Positions 25,774-35,946 of a DNA stretch of 64,000 nucleotides are shown here, one piece after another. The number at the start of each line of letters is the position of its first letter. Position 1 is the stretch's first letter. Position numbers and translations under genes: made by a program. A model generated the notes under the pieces. It saw only the letters and a list, made by a program, of their open reading frames with translations, had not been told where the DNA came from and made no database searches. The stretch lies in contig CAYGPQ010000005.1 in the NCBI GenBank assembly GCA_964351775.1, positions 7,973 through 71,972 of the forward strand, read 5' to 3'. The DNA comes from Kordia sp964351775 (lineage in GTDB: Bacteria > Bacteroidota > Bacteroidia > Flavobacteriales > Flavobacteriaceae).

Positions 25774-26313
25774 TTATTCGTCATTATTGTTTCCGAAAGT
25801 GTAAAGCAATCCCAAAGACACAACACTTTCACCTAACTCTCCTGTTATAAAATGATACTCTACAAAAGGTTGAAATTTATTGAGCGGAACATGAAAACCT
25901 GCGCCAATATTAAATCCGAAACTATTTCGAGATTTAGTTTCTGTTGTATTGTTGTCAAACCTTGTTAATTCTATTTGTTCTGAAGAATAATTAACTCCAA
26001 AGAGAGGATATGCTCCTAACTTTTCTTCAAACAATTCAAAAATGTAATGTGCATTGATGTTGGCTTCAAAAATGAAAATATCCTCTTTGTAGATTGTAGT
26101 TCTTATAGTTTTTGGGAAAGTAAATGTCAACTCTGGCCCAAAGCAGATATTCTCATTGAGGTTATAATAACTTCTTAGGTTGAATCCCGGACTCTCAATA
26201 GATGTATTATATTCAAACGCAGCTCCAGCACTTATGCTCTGACCATAGCAAAAGACAGATGTCAAAAAAAGAAATCCACAGCCCAAACTATATTTTAAAT
26301 CACTAACTCTCAT
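25774..26313 (-). CDS. Outer membrane beta-barrel protein
   Basis: A 179-aa protein with a signal peptide (through CYGQS near residue 26) and alternating aromatic strands typical of small 8-strand barrels, ending in GLLYTFGNNN. No specific family is clear. It overlaps the SDR gene by 4 nt. Confidence 0.75.
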   Translation of the reverse strand: MRVSDLKYSLGCGFLFLTSVFCYGQSISAGAAFEYNTSIESPGFNLRSYYNLNENICFGPELTFTFPKTIRTTIYKEDIFIFEANINAHYIFELFEEKLGAYPLFGVNYSSEQIELTRFDNNTTETKSRNSFGFNIGAGFHVPLNKFQPFVEYHFITGELGESVVSLGLLYTFGNNNDE

Positions 26314-26993
26314 GACATGTTATAGATTTTGTAGATTGGCTTTCTCATCATCTTTCCTGCATCCGATAATATAAATTTTACCGTATTTGCAACTTGTTGC
26401 GTCGGCACCCAATTTTCGAAATTAGCAGCTGGTATGGCGTTTCTAGTACCTTTGGTATCGAGTGTGCTAGGGACAATAATTGATGCCGAAACTCCTGTTG
26501 AGTTTGTTGATATATTTATAACATCAGCCAACTGTTTCAATAAAGATTTTGACATTGCATAAGCGACCTCATTTTTAGCCTCTTCAGCATTAAAAGCCGC
26601 TCTGGAACTGATTAGAATAATTTGTAGTGATTTCTTCGCTGCCTCATTTAGCTTCAAAAGAGGTTGTACTGCATTATAAGCAGTAGCAAAATTTAGCGCA
26701 ATCATTTTATTTACATCTTCTATAGTAGTCTCATAAATAGAACCCACTGAAAATCCGCCGACAATACATATAAGTGCTTCAATATTTCCCTTCTTATTCT
26801 TAATAAACTTCTCTGATTCAGAAGCGTCCAACAAGTTTACTTTTTCACAACTCACTTGACTATGGGCTACACTAGATGCATCGTCTGTAGGCCCTAAAGT
26901 AATGTGTATTTCATAGCCTTCCTTAATAAGTAATTGTGTGACTGCTTGCCCTAAATTTCCAGCTCCTCCCGTTATGATTATAGATTTTTTCAT
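26310..26993 (-). CDS. Short-chain dehydrogenase/reductase (SDR)
   Basis: A 227-aa SDR. Gly-rich TGGAGNLGQAVTQLL near residue 8 binds NAD(P). CIVGGFSVG replaces the usual N-N-A-G strand and VAYAMSKSLLK supplies the catalytic Tyr and Lys, with an upstream S-S-R-A Ser. The substrate is unknown. It overlaps aquaporin by 4 nt, so it is translationally coupled. Confidence 0.86.
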   Translation of the reverse strand: MKKSIIITGGAGNLGQAVTQLLIKEGYEIHITLGPTDDASSVAHSQVSCEKVNLLDASESEKFIKNKKGNIEALICIVGGFSVGSIYETTIEDVNKMIALNFATAYNAVQPLLKLNEAAKKSLQIILISSRAAFNAEEAKNEVAYAMSKSLLKQLADVINISTNSTGVSASIIVPSTLDTKGTRNAIPAANFENWVPTQQVANTVKFILSDAGKMMRKPIYKIYNMS

Positions 26994-27790
26994 AGTGAGT
27001 ATGTGTCTTGTTTTTGAATATTATCTAGATGCGTTTTGCAATCGTCACAGTTTGCCGTTACGTAACACTTTATGTTCTTTTTTTTCGATATTTTTAAATA
27101 TATCTCTGTCGCTAGCCACATCCCTAATGCTGGTGCCAAGAAATACAACCAAACACTTGTCCATTCCCAAGCAGGAATTGCAGATGCAACTGTTCTAGCT
27201 GGATTAATACTCATACCGGAATGAGGTGCCTCAAATGTTATAAAAAGCGTTAATAAAATACCTGCAAAAATGGGTGTTAAAGATGCTAACTTTTCCACGT
27301 TACTAGTGTACAGCACAGTGATGAAAAGGATAAACGACAATGTAGCCTCTAAAGCAAAAGCAATTCCAATACCGTAACTTCCTGGAACGGTTATTGCATA
27401 ATTTACTTGAGGAATAGCACTATAACTTTCAAAGAAAATCTGAAATAAAACTACACCGAGATAACCACCTATAAACTGAAAAAGTATATAAAAAACTGCA
27501 TTGGGTTTTGATATTTTTCCAAGTCTTAAAAACGATAATGTTACTGCTGGATTTAAATGCGCGCCTGACTTTTTCCCCCAGGGCGAATACATTATACCAA
27601 TAGCTGTTAAGCCCATGGCTATGCCAATGATAAATCTTCTTAACAAGGCATCATCAATTAGTGCTTGCTTAACTGGTGAATTTGGATGTTCTACCAAGAT
27701 GGTAAATACAACTGCAGAAATCATAAAAGTTCCCAATCCCCAAGCTTCCATTAAATATTCTCGCCAATATGTAGTCAAACTCTTTATCAT
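26990..27790 (-). CDS. Aquaporin / MIP family channel
   Basis: A 266-aa channel with six membrane segments and both pore motifs: HLNPAVTL (Asn80-Ala82) and SINPARTV (Asn196-Arg199). The charged C-terminal tail has three Cys (CYVTANCDDCKTH), unusual for the family and possibly redox- or metal-sensitive. Whether it conducts water or glycerol cannot be told by eye. It lies in an operon of sugar enzymes, consistent with osmotic adjustment. Confidence 0.92.
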   Translation of the reverse strand: MIKSLTTYWREYLMEAWGLGTFMISAVVFTILVEHPNSPVKQALIDDALLRRFIIGIAMGLTAIGIMYSPWGKKSGAHLNPAVTLSFLRLGKISKPNAVFYILFQFIGGYLGVVLFQIFFESYSAIPQVNYAITVPGSYGIGIAFALEATLSFILFITVLYTSNVEKLASLTPIFAGILLTLFITFEAPHSGMSINPARTVASAIPAWEWTSVWLYFLAPALGMWLATEIYLKISKKKNIKCYVTANCDDCKTHLDNIQKQDTYSL

Positions 27791-27798
27791 ATTATCAA

Positions 27799-29754
27799 TT
27801 AAATAGCATGTAATTCATGACTAGCATATAATTTTACCAATGCAGCAACAGACCATGCCTGTTGCACACAGCCTCTACCTTGATTTGGATGTTCACCATC
27901 AAATATTTCGGAAATAGCGTGGATACAGTCTTGAGAATAAAAATGGTCTTGTAATGGTTTTAAAGCATCAACCACTATCTTTTTATGCTTTAATTGGTAA
28001 TTATTTACTTTTAAATACGCTTCCCAATATTCCATTAGCAGAAATGGCCAAACTGTACCTTGATGGTAAGCAGTATCTCTAGACCATTGATTGCCTCCGT
28101 AATGACCTATATAATGTTCGTTTTCAATATTTAATGTTCGTAAGCCATAATCTGTTAAGAGTTTATCTGAAATTAGGTTAGTGATAGTTTTTTCTTCTTT
28201 TTTGTTAAGTAGACTAAAAGGTAGACTGACCGCATATATTTGATTAGGCCTAAAGCTATCATCAACATTATTTTTTGAAATAACCACATCATTTAGATAA
28301 CCTTCTTCATTTAAAAAGTAAGTTTTAAAGTTCTTTTTAAAAGTTTTCTTAATCTTGATTATTTCAGCATCGCAATCCTTATTTAATTCTTTACAGAAGA
28401 ATTCGTATATGCATAATGCATTATACCAAAGGGCATTTATTTCGACAGGACATCCTATTCTTGGTGTTACAACATAACCTTCAACTCTGGCATCCATCCA
28501 AGTTAGTTGCCATCCATCTTCACCACCAGAAATAAAACCTTCATCAGTAAGGTGAATATTATAACGTGTACCATCTATGTGATGTGCTAATACAAGTGCT
28601 AAATGTGGTGTTTTAGATTTAATAAAATCTCTATCACCAAACTTAATATAGTATTCATAGAGCGTAACAAATAACCAAAGCGTGGCATCTATAGTGTTGT
28701 ATTCAACCTCTTGACCATCATAATCTGGAAAACGGTTGGGCAGCATGCCTTGGTCTAAATATTTGAAGAATGTTGATAATATGGATTTTGATGTTTTCTG
28801 GTCACCAGCAGCAATAGTTAGTCCGCGCATGGCAATCATCGTATCTCTTCCCCAATCTGTAAACCAATGGTAGCCTGCAATTATAGTTTTTGACTTTGTT
28901 GAAGCTCTATCGACTATAAATTGATTACCGGATTTTAATAAATCATTATAGAATGTAGATTTTATCTTTTTATCTGAAAGTGAATTATCAAAACTAGTAG
29001 CCTTCTTTTCTAGATTTGCATAGCGTTTAGAAACCATATCTGCATCTGTAGTAAAGGTTATTGAAACAGATTCTCCTGGTTTTAAATTCACATTTAAAAA
29101 ACCAATTCTGTAATAATCTTCAACAGCATCTTGCCCACGGTAGGCTTCTTTTGATAACTGAATATCTTTATACCATGCTCTGTGCTCTTGAAATCCTCCT
29201 TTAGACCAACTAAAATATAGTGCCGGACTATCTGGATATGAATGAATTTTTATCGATTTTTTATTGTTGTGCTCATAGTAATAATCAAAACTATTTTCAT
29301 GAAAGGTAGAATGGTAATCTTTATCTTCAAATAATGGATGTAATTCTATTTCAAAGGCAGATTTCCCAGTATTCATATAGCAAACAACTGTAGTATTGCT
29401 TCCTTGAACCATGAACGTTTTTTTAGATAATTTCCAGTTTGTGTTTTCGTAATTCCACCTAGAAATTGGTCTTCTTTCAAAATCCACTAAAAACTGTTCA
29501 CCTTTTGGATGGCTCGTATTAGGATATAAATTGACAGAGATATCATCTATGGCATCTCCTTGCTTAACTCGCTCTTCAACTTTAGAAACCAATACCCTTC
29601 TTTCTGTTGGTGGATTAAAAGGTGCTACCAATAGACCATGATACTTTCTTGTATTTGCCCCTGTAATTGAAGATGAAGCGTAACCACCTTGCCCATTGGT
29701 TTCTAACCATTCGATATCTAAAAGTTCTTCTAGTGCTTTGTTGTTTAATTTCAT
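27799..29754 (-). CDS. Amylo-alpha-1,6-glucosidase (glycogen debranching enzyme)
   Basis: A 651-aa two-domain protein. The N-terminal domain has LETNGQGGYASSSITGANTR and YHGLLVAPFNPPTERRVLV, the GDE N-domain signature. The C-terminal (alpha/alpha)6 domain carries WFTDWGRDTMIAMRGL and FISGGEDGWQLTWMD, as in GDE_C. It releases glucose from branch points of alpha-glucans. No signal peptide, so it is cytoplasmic. Spacing to neighbours is 7-8 nt. Confidence 0.93.
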   Translation of the reverse strand: MKLNNKALEELLDIEWLETNGQGGYASSSITGANTRKYHGLLVAPFNPPTERRVLVSKVEERVKQGDAIDDISVNLYPNTSHPKGEQFLVDFERRPISRWNYENTNWKLSKKTFMVQGSNTTVVCYMNTGKSAFEIELHPLFEDKDYHSTFHENSFDYYYEHNNKKSIKIHSYPDSPALYFSWSKGGFQEHRAWYKDIQLSKEAYRGQDAVEDYYRIGFLNVNLKPGESVSITFTTDADMVSKRYANLEKKATSFDNSLSDKKIKSTFYNDLLKSGNQFIVDRASTKSKTIIAGYHWFTDWGRDTMIAMRGLTIAAGDQKTSKSILSTFFKYLDQGMLPNRFPDYDGQEVEYNTIDATLWLFVTLYEYYIKFGDRDFIKSKTPHLALVLAHHIDGTRYNIHLTDEGFISGGEDGWQLTWMDARVEGYVVTPRIGCPVEINALWYNALCIYEFFCKELNKDCDAEIIKIKKTFKKNFKTYFLNEEGYLNDVVISKNNVDDSFRPNQIYAVSLPFSLLNKKEEKTITNLISDKLLTDYGLRTLNIENEHYIGHYGGNQWSRDTAYHQGTVWPFLLMEYWEAYLKVNNYQLKHKKIVVDALKPLQDHFYSQDCIHAISEIFDGEHPNQGRGCVQQAWSVAALVKLYASHELHAI

Positions 29755-29761
29755 GATTCAA

Positions 29762-30823
29762 TTATTTTAGCTTCACTCGTAAAAGTGTGTTGTCTGCGGT
29801 TATGTATAGTGTTGAAAAATTATCGTCAAAAGCACAATTAGAAACCCATTCGTCAGGTTTAATTTTGCCTAACAATTCAAAATCGGCGTTAAAAATCCAA
29901 AGTCCGCCAGGTCCAGCGGTAAAGATGTTTCCTTGAGCATCTACTTTGATTCCGTCAGGAAATCCAATTTCTTTACCAATGAGTTGTGTTACGTTTAAAA
30001 TTTCTTCTGATTCACCGAGTTCTCCATTTTCTGTTACTGAAAAAGAAAGCCATTGTGCATTATTGGCATCTGTGTTAGCAACATACAATTTGGTTTCATC
30101 TGGATTGAACGCCAAACCGTTTGGTCTGCTGATTGATGAAGTCAGTAGTTTTAAATTACCATCTTTTGAAAACCTATAAACTCCTTGAAAATCGAGCTCT
30201 TTGTTTGGGTCGTCCATCATGGCTTCACTCAATCCGTAAGGTGGGTCTGTGAAATAGAGATTTCCTCTAGAATCATAAACCAAATCGTTAGGACTGTTCA
30301 ATCGCTTGCCATCAAAATGGGATACCAATACCTTAAAGTTGTTATTTTGATTTTCTAAAGACTCATTTAATTGCACCACTTGTCGGTTTCCGTGTTGACA
30401 GATAATGAGGTTACCATCTAAATCTAACGTAAGCCCATTAGAACCACGTTCTCTACTATCTGTATCGTTTCCATCAAATCCAGAATTATTTAGATACAAT
30501 TCCATACCATTGGTTTCAGTCCATTTCCAGATTTTATTTTCCTTTACGTCAGAACACAAAACCCATTTTTTTGATGGAATCCATAAAGGACCTTCTGCCC
30601 ATTCTAGTGTATCTGATAACACTTCAATTTTGGCATCCTTCGGAATTATGGCATCGAATTCTGGATGTATACGTTCTATGTAACCTATGGTTTTATAAGT
30701 TTGCTTTGGATTCACATCATTAACGTCTTCTTTGCGTTGTTGGGTCTCATTTTTACACGAGCACAGCAGCAACACCAATATGATTGGCACTAAAAAAGAT
30801 GTTATGTTATTTTCTTTTTTCAT
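29762..30823 (-). CDS. SMP-30/gluconolactonase family lipoprotein
   Basis: A 353-aa beta-propeller of the SMP-30/gluconolactonase/LRE family. Residues 1-23 are a lipoprotein signal with lipobox L-C-S-C. Propeller motifs include LEWAEGPLWIPSKKWVLCSD, GSNGLTLDLDGNLIICQHGN, RLNSPNDLVYDSRGNLYFTD and PNGLAFNPDETKLYVA, which carry the metal-binding Glu, Asn and Asp. It probably hydrolyses an aldonolactone in the periplasm or at the surface. A second family member lies in the same operon at 34303. Confidence 0.9.
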   Translation of the reverse strand: MKKENNITSFLVPIILVLLLCSCKNETQQRKEDVNDVNPKQTYKTIGYIERIHPEFDAIIPKDAKIEVLSDTLEWAEGPLWIPSKKWVLCSDVKENKIWKWTETNGMELYLNNSGFDGNDTDSRERGSNGLTLDLDGNLIICQHGNRQVVQLNESLENQNNNFKVLVSHFDGKRLNSPNDLVYDSRGNLYFTDPPYGLSEAMMDDPNKELDFQGVYRFSKDGNLKLLTSSISRPNGLAFNPDETKLYVANTDANNAQWLSFSVTENGELGESEEILNVTQLIGKEIGFPDGIKVDAQGNIFTAGPGGLWIFNADFELLGKIKPDEWVSNCAFDDNFSTLYITADNTLLRVKLK

Positions 30824-30829
30824 AGTAAC

Positions 30830-33466
30830 TTATTCCCAACATGATTCGTCAATAAGATGTGCAACCACACCTGTCCACCCAGTTTGATGGCTTGCGCCAA
30901 CACCTCTTCCGTTGTCTCCATGAAAGTATTCATAGAACAATATTAAATCTTCAAAGTGCTCATCTCTGTACCAATCACTATGCAATGCATGCACAGGTCT
31001 ATTTCCGTTTTCATCCTTTTTAAAGGTCTTGACCAATCGCTTGTTGAGCTCATTACTTAATTCTAAAAGATTGATTTTTTTCTTCTTCCCTAGGTTGTAG
31101 GATACTTTGAAATCGTTTCCATAATATTTGTGGTACTCTTTAAGAGATTGCACAAACAGAAAGTTCATTGGCATCCAAATAGGGCCTCTCCAGTTTGAAT
31201 TTCCTCCAAATAAATACGTTGAAGATTCAGCAGGATCGTACTTCACACTAAAGACTTTTCCATCCAGAATGATGGAATAGGGATTTTCATGAATTTTAGA
31301 CAAGGCACGTATGCCATGAGGACTCAAGAACTCGTTTTCATCTAACAATGCCTTCAAAAGTTTTTCCATGCGATGCTTCGGAACTAAAGACAGCAAAATG
31401 TCTTTATCGTCATGCAGTTCTTCAACCACAAGGTATTTATCGTGTTTTTTTCGGTAGTTTCTAAACCACTTTAAGCTCTTCGAGAAGTTCTTTAGTTTTT
31501 TCAGTTTTTTATTCTCTAGTACCAATACTGAATTGAGTGTCATTAAACCTACTAGCGAGCGTACTTTTATTGGAATATAACTATCATTAGGTAAGACCAA
31601 AACATCATAGAAGAAGCCTTCGGCCTCATCCCAACTACCCATCCAATCGTCACCAATTCTATTAAGGGATGCTGCGATATACACAAAATGCTCAAAGAAT
31701 TTCGTGCACATGTCTTCATAGCTAGCATCTTCCATTGAAATTTCCAAAGCTATTTGTAGCATATTTAGGGAATACATAGCCATCCAAGCAGTACCATCGG
31801 CTTGCTCTAAATAACCGCCTCCTGGTATCTGACTGCTTCTATCAAACACACCAATATTATCCAAACCTAGGAAACCACCTTCAAAAACGTTATTATCACT
31901 TCTATCTTTTCTATTTACCCACCACGTAAAGTTGAGGGACATTTTATTGAAGACACGTTTTAAAAACTCTATATCTCCCTTACCTGTATTCTTTTTATCA
32001 ATTTCATATACTTGATAAGCTGCCCAAGCTTGAACTGGCGGATTCACATCCGAAAATGCCCATTCATAGGCCGGAATCTGACCATTAGGCGCCATGTACC
32101 ATTCTTTTAAAATAAGCAGTAGCTGATTTTTAGCAAACTCTGCATCAATCATAGCAATTGGTACACAATGAAACGCTAAATCCCAAGCTGCATACCACGG
32201 ATACTCCCACTTATCTGGCATGGAAATGATGTCTTCGTTATTAAGTGTTAACCAGTTATTATTTCTACCTGTTAATCGCTCTCTAGGTGGTTCTGGCTGT
32301 CCAGGATCGCCTTTGAGCCATGTTTCCATATCAATATTGAAATATTGCTTAGACCACATCATACCAGCAAAGGCTTGTCTTTGTATATTCTGGGTGTCTT
32401 TACAATCTCCTTTTTTAAATGGCTTATAAAATTCATCTGCCTCTTTTTGTCTTGCCGAAAAGTGCTTGTCAAAATCTGTAGTTAAAGAGGTCGTATTTTG
32501 AATGTCTTTTGAAAGACGAAGTCGTATTTCTTTTGATCCATTTGCAGAAATACTATATTGATATAAAGGTGAAAACTTTGTTCCCGAAGAAACAGCATCA
32601 GTCAACTCAAAATCATTATTAATGACTGCATCATGAAATAAATCTTTCACATAAGGACTTTGATTCTCTGTTCCAAAAAGTTTCTTTTTATTGGTTTCGT
32701 TATTGGTAAACAGCCATTTTTTTGGTGCATCAAAATGAAGATGATAGGCTCCTAATTTAGAATGCTTTACCTGGACAGAACCATACTTTTTTGTGCTCTT
32801 ATTTTTGGTTATACTGTGTTCGCCTTCCGCTTGATTAAAAGACCATAAATTACGCATTAGCAATGTAGGTAATAGAGAAATTTCAGCAGCTTCCTTTCCA
32901 CGATTGTGAACAGTAATCTTTATCAAAATGTCTTCATCATCAGCTTTGACGTATTCTGTAAAGACATCAAAATAGCTGTTGTCGTTAAATACTCCTGTAT
33001 CTAAAATCTCATACTCCAGATCGTCCTTTCCTCTATATCTGTTGGTTTCTACCAAATCACGATAGGGAAACTCGTTTTGAGGATATTTGTAGAGATGTTT
33101 CATGTATGAGTGCGTAGGTGTGCTATCTAAATAATAGTAAAGCTCCTTACAGTCCTCTCCATGGTTGCCCTCTGAACCTGTTAGACCAAACAAACGCTCT
33201 TTCAAAATAGGATCTTTCCCGTTCCACATCGCCACAGAAAAAGCAATGGCGCAATGCTTATCGGATATTCCAGCGATACCATCTTCTCCCCATCGGTAAA
33301 CCCTACTACGTGCATGATCGTGGGTGAAATAATCCCAAGCTTCGCCATGAGCACTATAATCTTCTCTAACAGTTCCCCATTGTCTCTCACTTATATACGG
33401 TCCCCATTCCAGCCATTTTTTTTTGCCTGAATAATGTTCTTTTAAACGTAGCTTTTCTGCATCCAT
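30830..33466 (-). CDS. MGH1/GH63-like glucosidase
   Basis: An 878-aa protein starting MDAEKLRLKEHYSG. This start at 33466 avoids overlap with the SDR stop at 33478; an in-frame ATG at 33508 would add 14 basic residues. N-terminal EWGPYISERQWGTVREDYS and C-terminal RGPIWMPMNFLFVQSL with HGDNGRGVGASHQTGW are typical of the MGH1-like (alpha/alpha)6 glycosidases related to GH63. WYAAWDLAFH marks one catalytic region. Relatives act on alpha-glucosides, sometimes glucosylglycerate-like solutes. No signal peptide, so cytoplasmic. Confidence 0.9.
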   Translation of the reverse strand: MDAEKLRLKEHYSGKKKWLEWGPYISERQWGTVREDYSAHGEAWDYFTHDHARSRVYRWGEDGIAGISDKHCAIAFSVAMWNGKDPILKERLFGLTGSEGNHGEDCKELYYYLDSTPTHSYMKHLYKYPQNEFPYRDLVETNRYRGKDDLEYEILDTGVFNDNSYFDVFTEYVKADDEDILIKITVHNRGKEAAEISLLPTLLMRNLWSFNQAEGEHSITKNKSTKKYGSVQVKHSKLGAYHLHFDAPKKWLFTNNETNKKKLFGTENQSPYVKDLFHDAVINNDFELTDAVSSGTKFSPLYQYSISANGSKEIRLRLSKDIQNTTSLTTDFDKHFSARQKEADEFYKPFKKGDCKDTQNIQRQAFAGMMWSKQYFNIDMETWLKGDPGQPEPPRERLTGRNNNWLTLNNEDIISMPDKWEYPWYAAWDLAFHCVPIAMIDAEFAKNQLLLILKEWYMAPNGQIPAYEWAFSDVNPPVQAWAAYQVYEIDKKNTGKGDIEFLKRVFNKMSLNFTWWVNRKDRSDNNVFEGGFLGLDNIGVFDRSSQIPGGGYLEQADGTAWMAMYSLNMLQIALEISMEDASYEDMCTKFFEHFVYIAASLNRIGDDWMGSWDEAEGFFYDVLVLPNDSYIPIKVRSLVGLMTLNSVLVLENKKLKKLKNFSKSLKWFRNYRKKHDKYLVVEELHDDKDILLSLVPKHRMEKLLKALLDENEFLSPHGIRALSKIHENPYSIILDGKVFSVKYDPAESSTYLFGGNSNWRGPIWMPMNFLFVQSLKEYHKYYGNDFKVSYNLGKKKKINLLELSNELNKRLVKTFKKDENGNRPVHALHSDWYRDEHFEDLILFYEYFHGDNGRGVGASHQTGWTGVVAHLIDESCWE

Positions 33467-33477
33467 AATTTTCTTTT

Positions 33478-34299
33478 TTATCCGTTTGTTGTAAATCCTG
33501 GATAACACGTCATGCCACCATCAACAAATAATGTTGTTCCGTTTACGTAATCTGATTCATCTGAAGCTAACCATGTGGCAGCAGCACCGATGTCTGATGG
33601 TTGCCCAATACGCTTGTAGGGAATTAATTTGTTTAATTCATTTAGCGCTTCTGGTGTTTCCCAAGCTTCTTTATTTATGGGTGTTTGAATGGCTCCAGGC
33701 GCAATACTATTAGCACGAATACCATGAGGCCCATACTCTTGGGTAATGGACTGCATTAACATAACAATTGCTCCTTTTGAAGCTGCATAGTTGGCATGAC
33801 CTGCCCAAGGAATAATTTCATGCACGGAACTCATGTGAATAATTTTACCCAAAGCTTTAGACACTTCAGGTCGCATACCACGTCTCAAAAACTCCTTAAT
33901 GGCTTCTTTAACACATAGAAACTGACCTGTTAGGTTGACATCAAGTACCAATTGCCATTCTTTTAATGGCATTTCGTGCAATGGAAAATCTCTTTGCAGG
34001 CCTGCATTGGGCACACATATATCCACAGTACCAAAATGGTCAATCGTTTTTTTGAACATTGCCTGTACTTGATCTTCTTTACTCACATCTGCTTTTATGG
34101 CAATCCCTTGTCCACATAATTTATCATTACAGATGTTGTGTGCAATCTCCTCAGCAGCTTCTGGATTAGAAACATAATTAACTACAACATTAGCTCCATC
34201 TCTTCCCAAAGCTATAGCTACCTCTTTTCCAATACCTGAATTGGCTCCAGTTACAATGGCGGTTTGACCTAATAATCTTTTGTTCGGTTTTTGGTACAT
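33478..34299 (-). CDS. SDR oxidoreductase, glucose 1-dehydrogenase-like
   Basis: A 273-aa classical SDR: VTGANSGIGKEVA binds the cofactor, VPNAG is the N-A-G strand, SSVHEI supplies Ser and Y-A-A-S-K-G supplies Tyr/Lys. The C-terminal region SDYVNGTTLFVDGGMTCYPG resembles bacterial glucose 1-dehydrogenases. Oxidation of glucose to gluconolactone would suit the flanking glucosidase and SMP-30 genes, but specificity is inferred. Four-nt gap to the next gene. Confidence 0.9.
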   Translation of the reverse strand: MYQKPNKRLLGQTAIVTGANSGIGKEVAIALGRDGANVVVNYVSNPEAAEEIAHNICNDKLCGQGIAIKADVSKEDQVQAMFKKTIDHFGTVDICVPNAGLQRDFPLHEMPLKEWQLVLDVNLTGQFLCVKEAIKEFLRRGMRPEVSKALGKIIHMSSVHEIIPWAGHANYAASKGAIVMLMQSITQEYGPHGIRANSIAPGAIQTPINKEAWETPEALNELNKLIPYKRIGQPSDIGAAATWLASDESDYVNGTTLFVDGGMTCYPGFTTNG

Positions 34300-34302
34300 A
34301 TT

Positions 34303-35946
34303 TTAAAGTTTTGTGCCTGGCATTTTTCCGCCAATTTTAGTTCTAATTTTATATAAACCTGAATGCGCTGCGAGATAGAGTGTTTTACCATCGTCTCCCC
34401 AAGCCATGTTTGCTGGTCGTTCAGTACCTATTATTTTACCCAATAATTTAGCTTCCGGTGAAAGGACCCATACACCGCCTGGTGCAGAGACATATACATT
34501 ACCTTTTACATCTACTTTTACACCATCTAAAGCTTCTGCTTCATTGGTTTGGTTCATTTCATAGAAGAGTTCCATTTTCCCTAATGTACCATCTGGATTC
34601 ACAGGAAAGCGATAGAGTTTTTTGGAATTCATCACATCTCTAATATCCCAATTACTTACATATAAGAATTTTTCATCTGGTGAAAAGGCAATGCCATTAG
34701 GACCACCAACAGTTTTAGTTAATAGTTCTACCTTGCCATTCTTAACTCTGTAAACACCTTGAAAAGAAGTTTCCTTTTTTGGATCACTATAGTTTTTTTC
34801 TAGACCATAAGGTGGATCGGTAAAGTAGAGTGTGCCATCAGATTTGAAAACCAAATCATTTGGACTATTCAATCGTTGTCCGTCAATTTCTGACGCAATA
34901 ACGATTATTGGCCCTTTACGTTCGTGTTTTATAACACGTCTGTTTCCGTGCTGGCAAACGTACAATTGACCATTATTATCGAGCGTCAATCCGTTAGAAC
35001 CTGGTTGATGGATTTTTCCAATATCAGTTCCTGAATATCCTGATTTTGTAATATAAACCTCAACATTCTTGGTTTTAGGACTGTACTTGTAAATCACATT
35101 GGCATTGGGATCACTAAAAAGCAAAAAGCCCGAAGGATGCCAAACAGGACCCTCAATAAACTGGAAGCCTTCTGCTAGTTTTTCAACCTTTTCATTTGGA
35201 TCAATAATTTCATTTAATTCAGGTTGTAAGGTTACGACCTCACCCAAATTTTCCCAGTCTTTGTTTACCTCATAATCCTTGTGAAAGTCTATAGTGGCAG
35301 AACGTATCCAGATATAGTTATCCGGTATATCTGCCAACGGACCGTTAATCCCTAAAACTGCAATTTGAAATGTTTCACCTGGTCTTGCATTATTGGTTAA
35401 CAACACTCGGTTTCTTGCATTAAAACCCTTTATCATTCCATTACCAGACTGTCCGAAGGTTTTATCTAACTTTCCGTTTACCCATATTTCAGAATAATCA
35501 TCAATGACTATTTCGAAGAATACAGATGAATTTTCGGTGTCAAATCCGTCAATGCTATTAGGTATTGTAATATTTAATCGATACCAGTTAAAGCATAACC
35601 TGCCAGGGCATCTTCGTTCTTCTAAAGTTGTTGGGTCTAAAGTTTCCCAATTGCTATCATTGTAGCTTGTACCTCCTGCTTTAGGTTCAATATTCCATGT
35701 TGGTTGTTTTTTCCCAGTTGGATATAGTGCTAAGGGATCGGATTCACTCGGTCCAGGCGCACCAAACGAGTCATCAACAATTTGAGCATCACTATATCTC
35801 CAAGCTGTTTTGAGAAGGGCAACACCCTTGTTTGTCCTTAAATCTACTACCACATCAGGATTATCTACAACAAGCTCTCTACTTTCCTGTGCGGTTAATA
35901 GAAATGTTGAACATAGTACCAATACAACTACTAATCGTTTCATCAT
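34303..35946 (-). CDS. SMP-30/gluconolactonase with N-terminal jelly-roll-like domain
   Basis: A 547-aa secreted protein with a signal peptide (ending S-T-F-L-L-T-A-Q). Residues ~40-220 form a beta-sandwich resembling sugar-binding domains (SEIWVNGKLDKTFG and NRVLLTNNARPG). Residues ~235-545 form the SMP-30 propeller, with EGFQFIEGPVWHPSGFLLFS and QRLNSPNDLVFKSDGTLYFT. The metal ligands seen in the first family copy are present. The added domain may tether the lactonase to a glucan. Confidence 0.88.
   Translation of the reverse strand: MMKRLVVVLVLCSTFLLTAQESRELVVDNPDVVVDLRTNKGVALLKTAWRYSDAQIVDDSFGAPGPSESDPLALYPTGKKQPTWNIEPKAGGTSYNDSNWETLDPTTLEERRCPGRLCFNWYRLNITIPNSIDGFDTENSSVFFEIVIDDYSEIWVNGKLDKTFGQSGNGMIKGFNARNRVLLTNNARPGETFQIAVLGINGPLADIPDNYIWIRSATIDFHKDYEVNKDWENLGEVVTLQPELNEIIDPNEKVEKLAEGFQFIEGPVWHPSGFLLFSDPNANVIYKYSPKTKNVEVYITKSGYSGTDIGKIHQPGSNGLTLDNNGQLYVCQHGNRRVIKHERKGPIIVIASEIDGQRLNSPNDLVFKSDGTLYFTDPPYGLEKNYSDPKKETSFQGVYRVKNGKVELLTKTVGGPNGIAFSPDEKFLYVSNWDIRDVMNSKKLYRFPVNPDGTLGKMELFYEMNQTNEAEALDGVKVDVKGNVYVSAPGGVWVLSPEAKLLGKIIGTERPANMAWGDDGKTLYLAAHSGLYKIRTKIGGKMPGTKL

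Noticed and set aside
34303..35946. Beta-galactosidase-like hydrolase
   Set aside because: Only the N-terminal sandwich resembles a sugar-binding domain; the catalytic part is an SMP-30 propeller.
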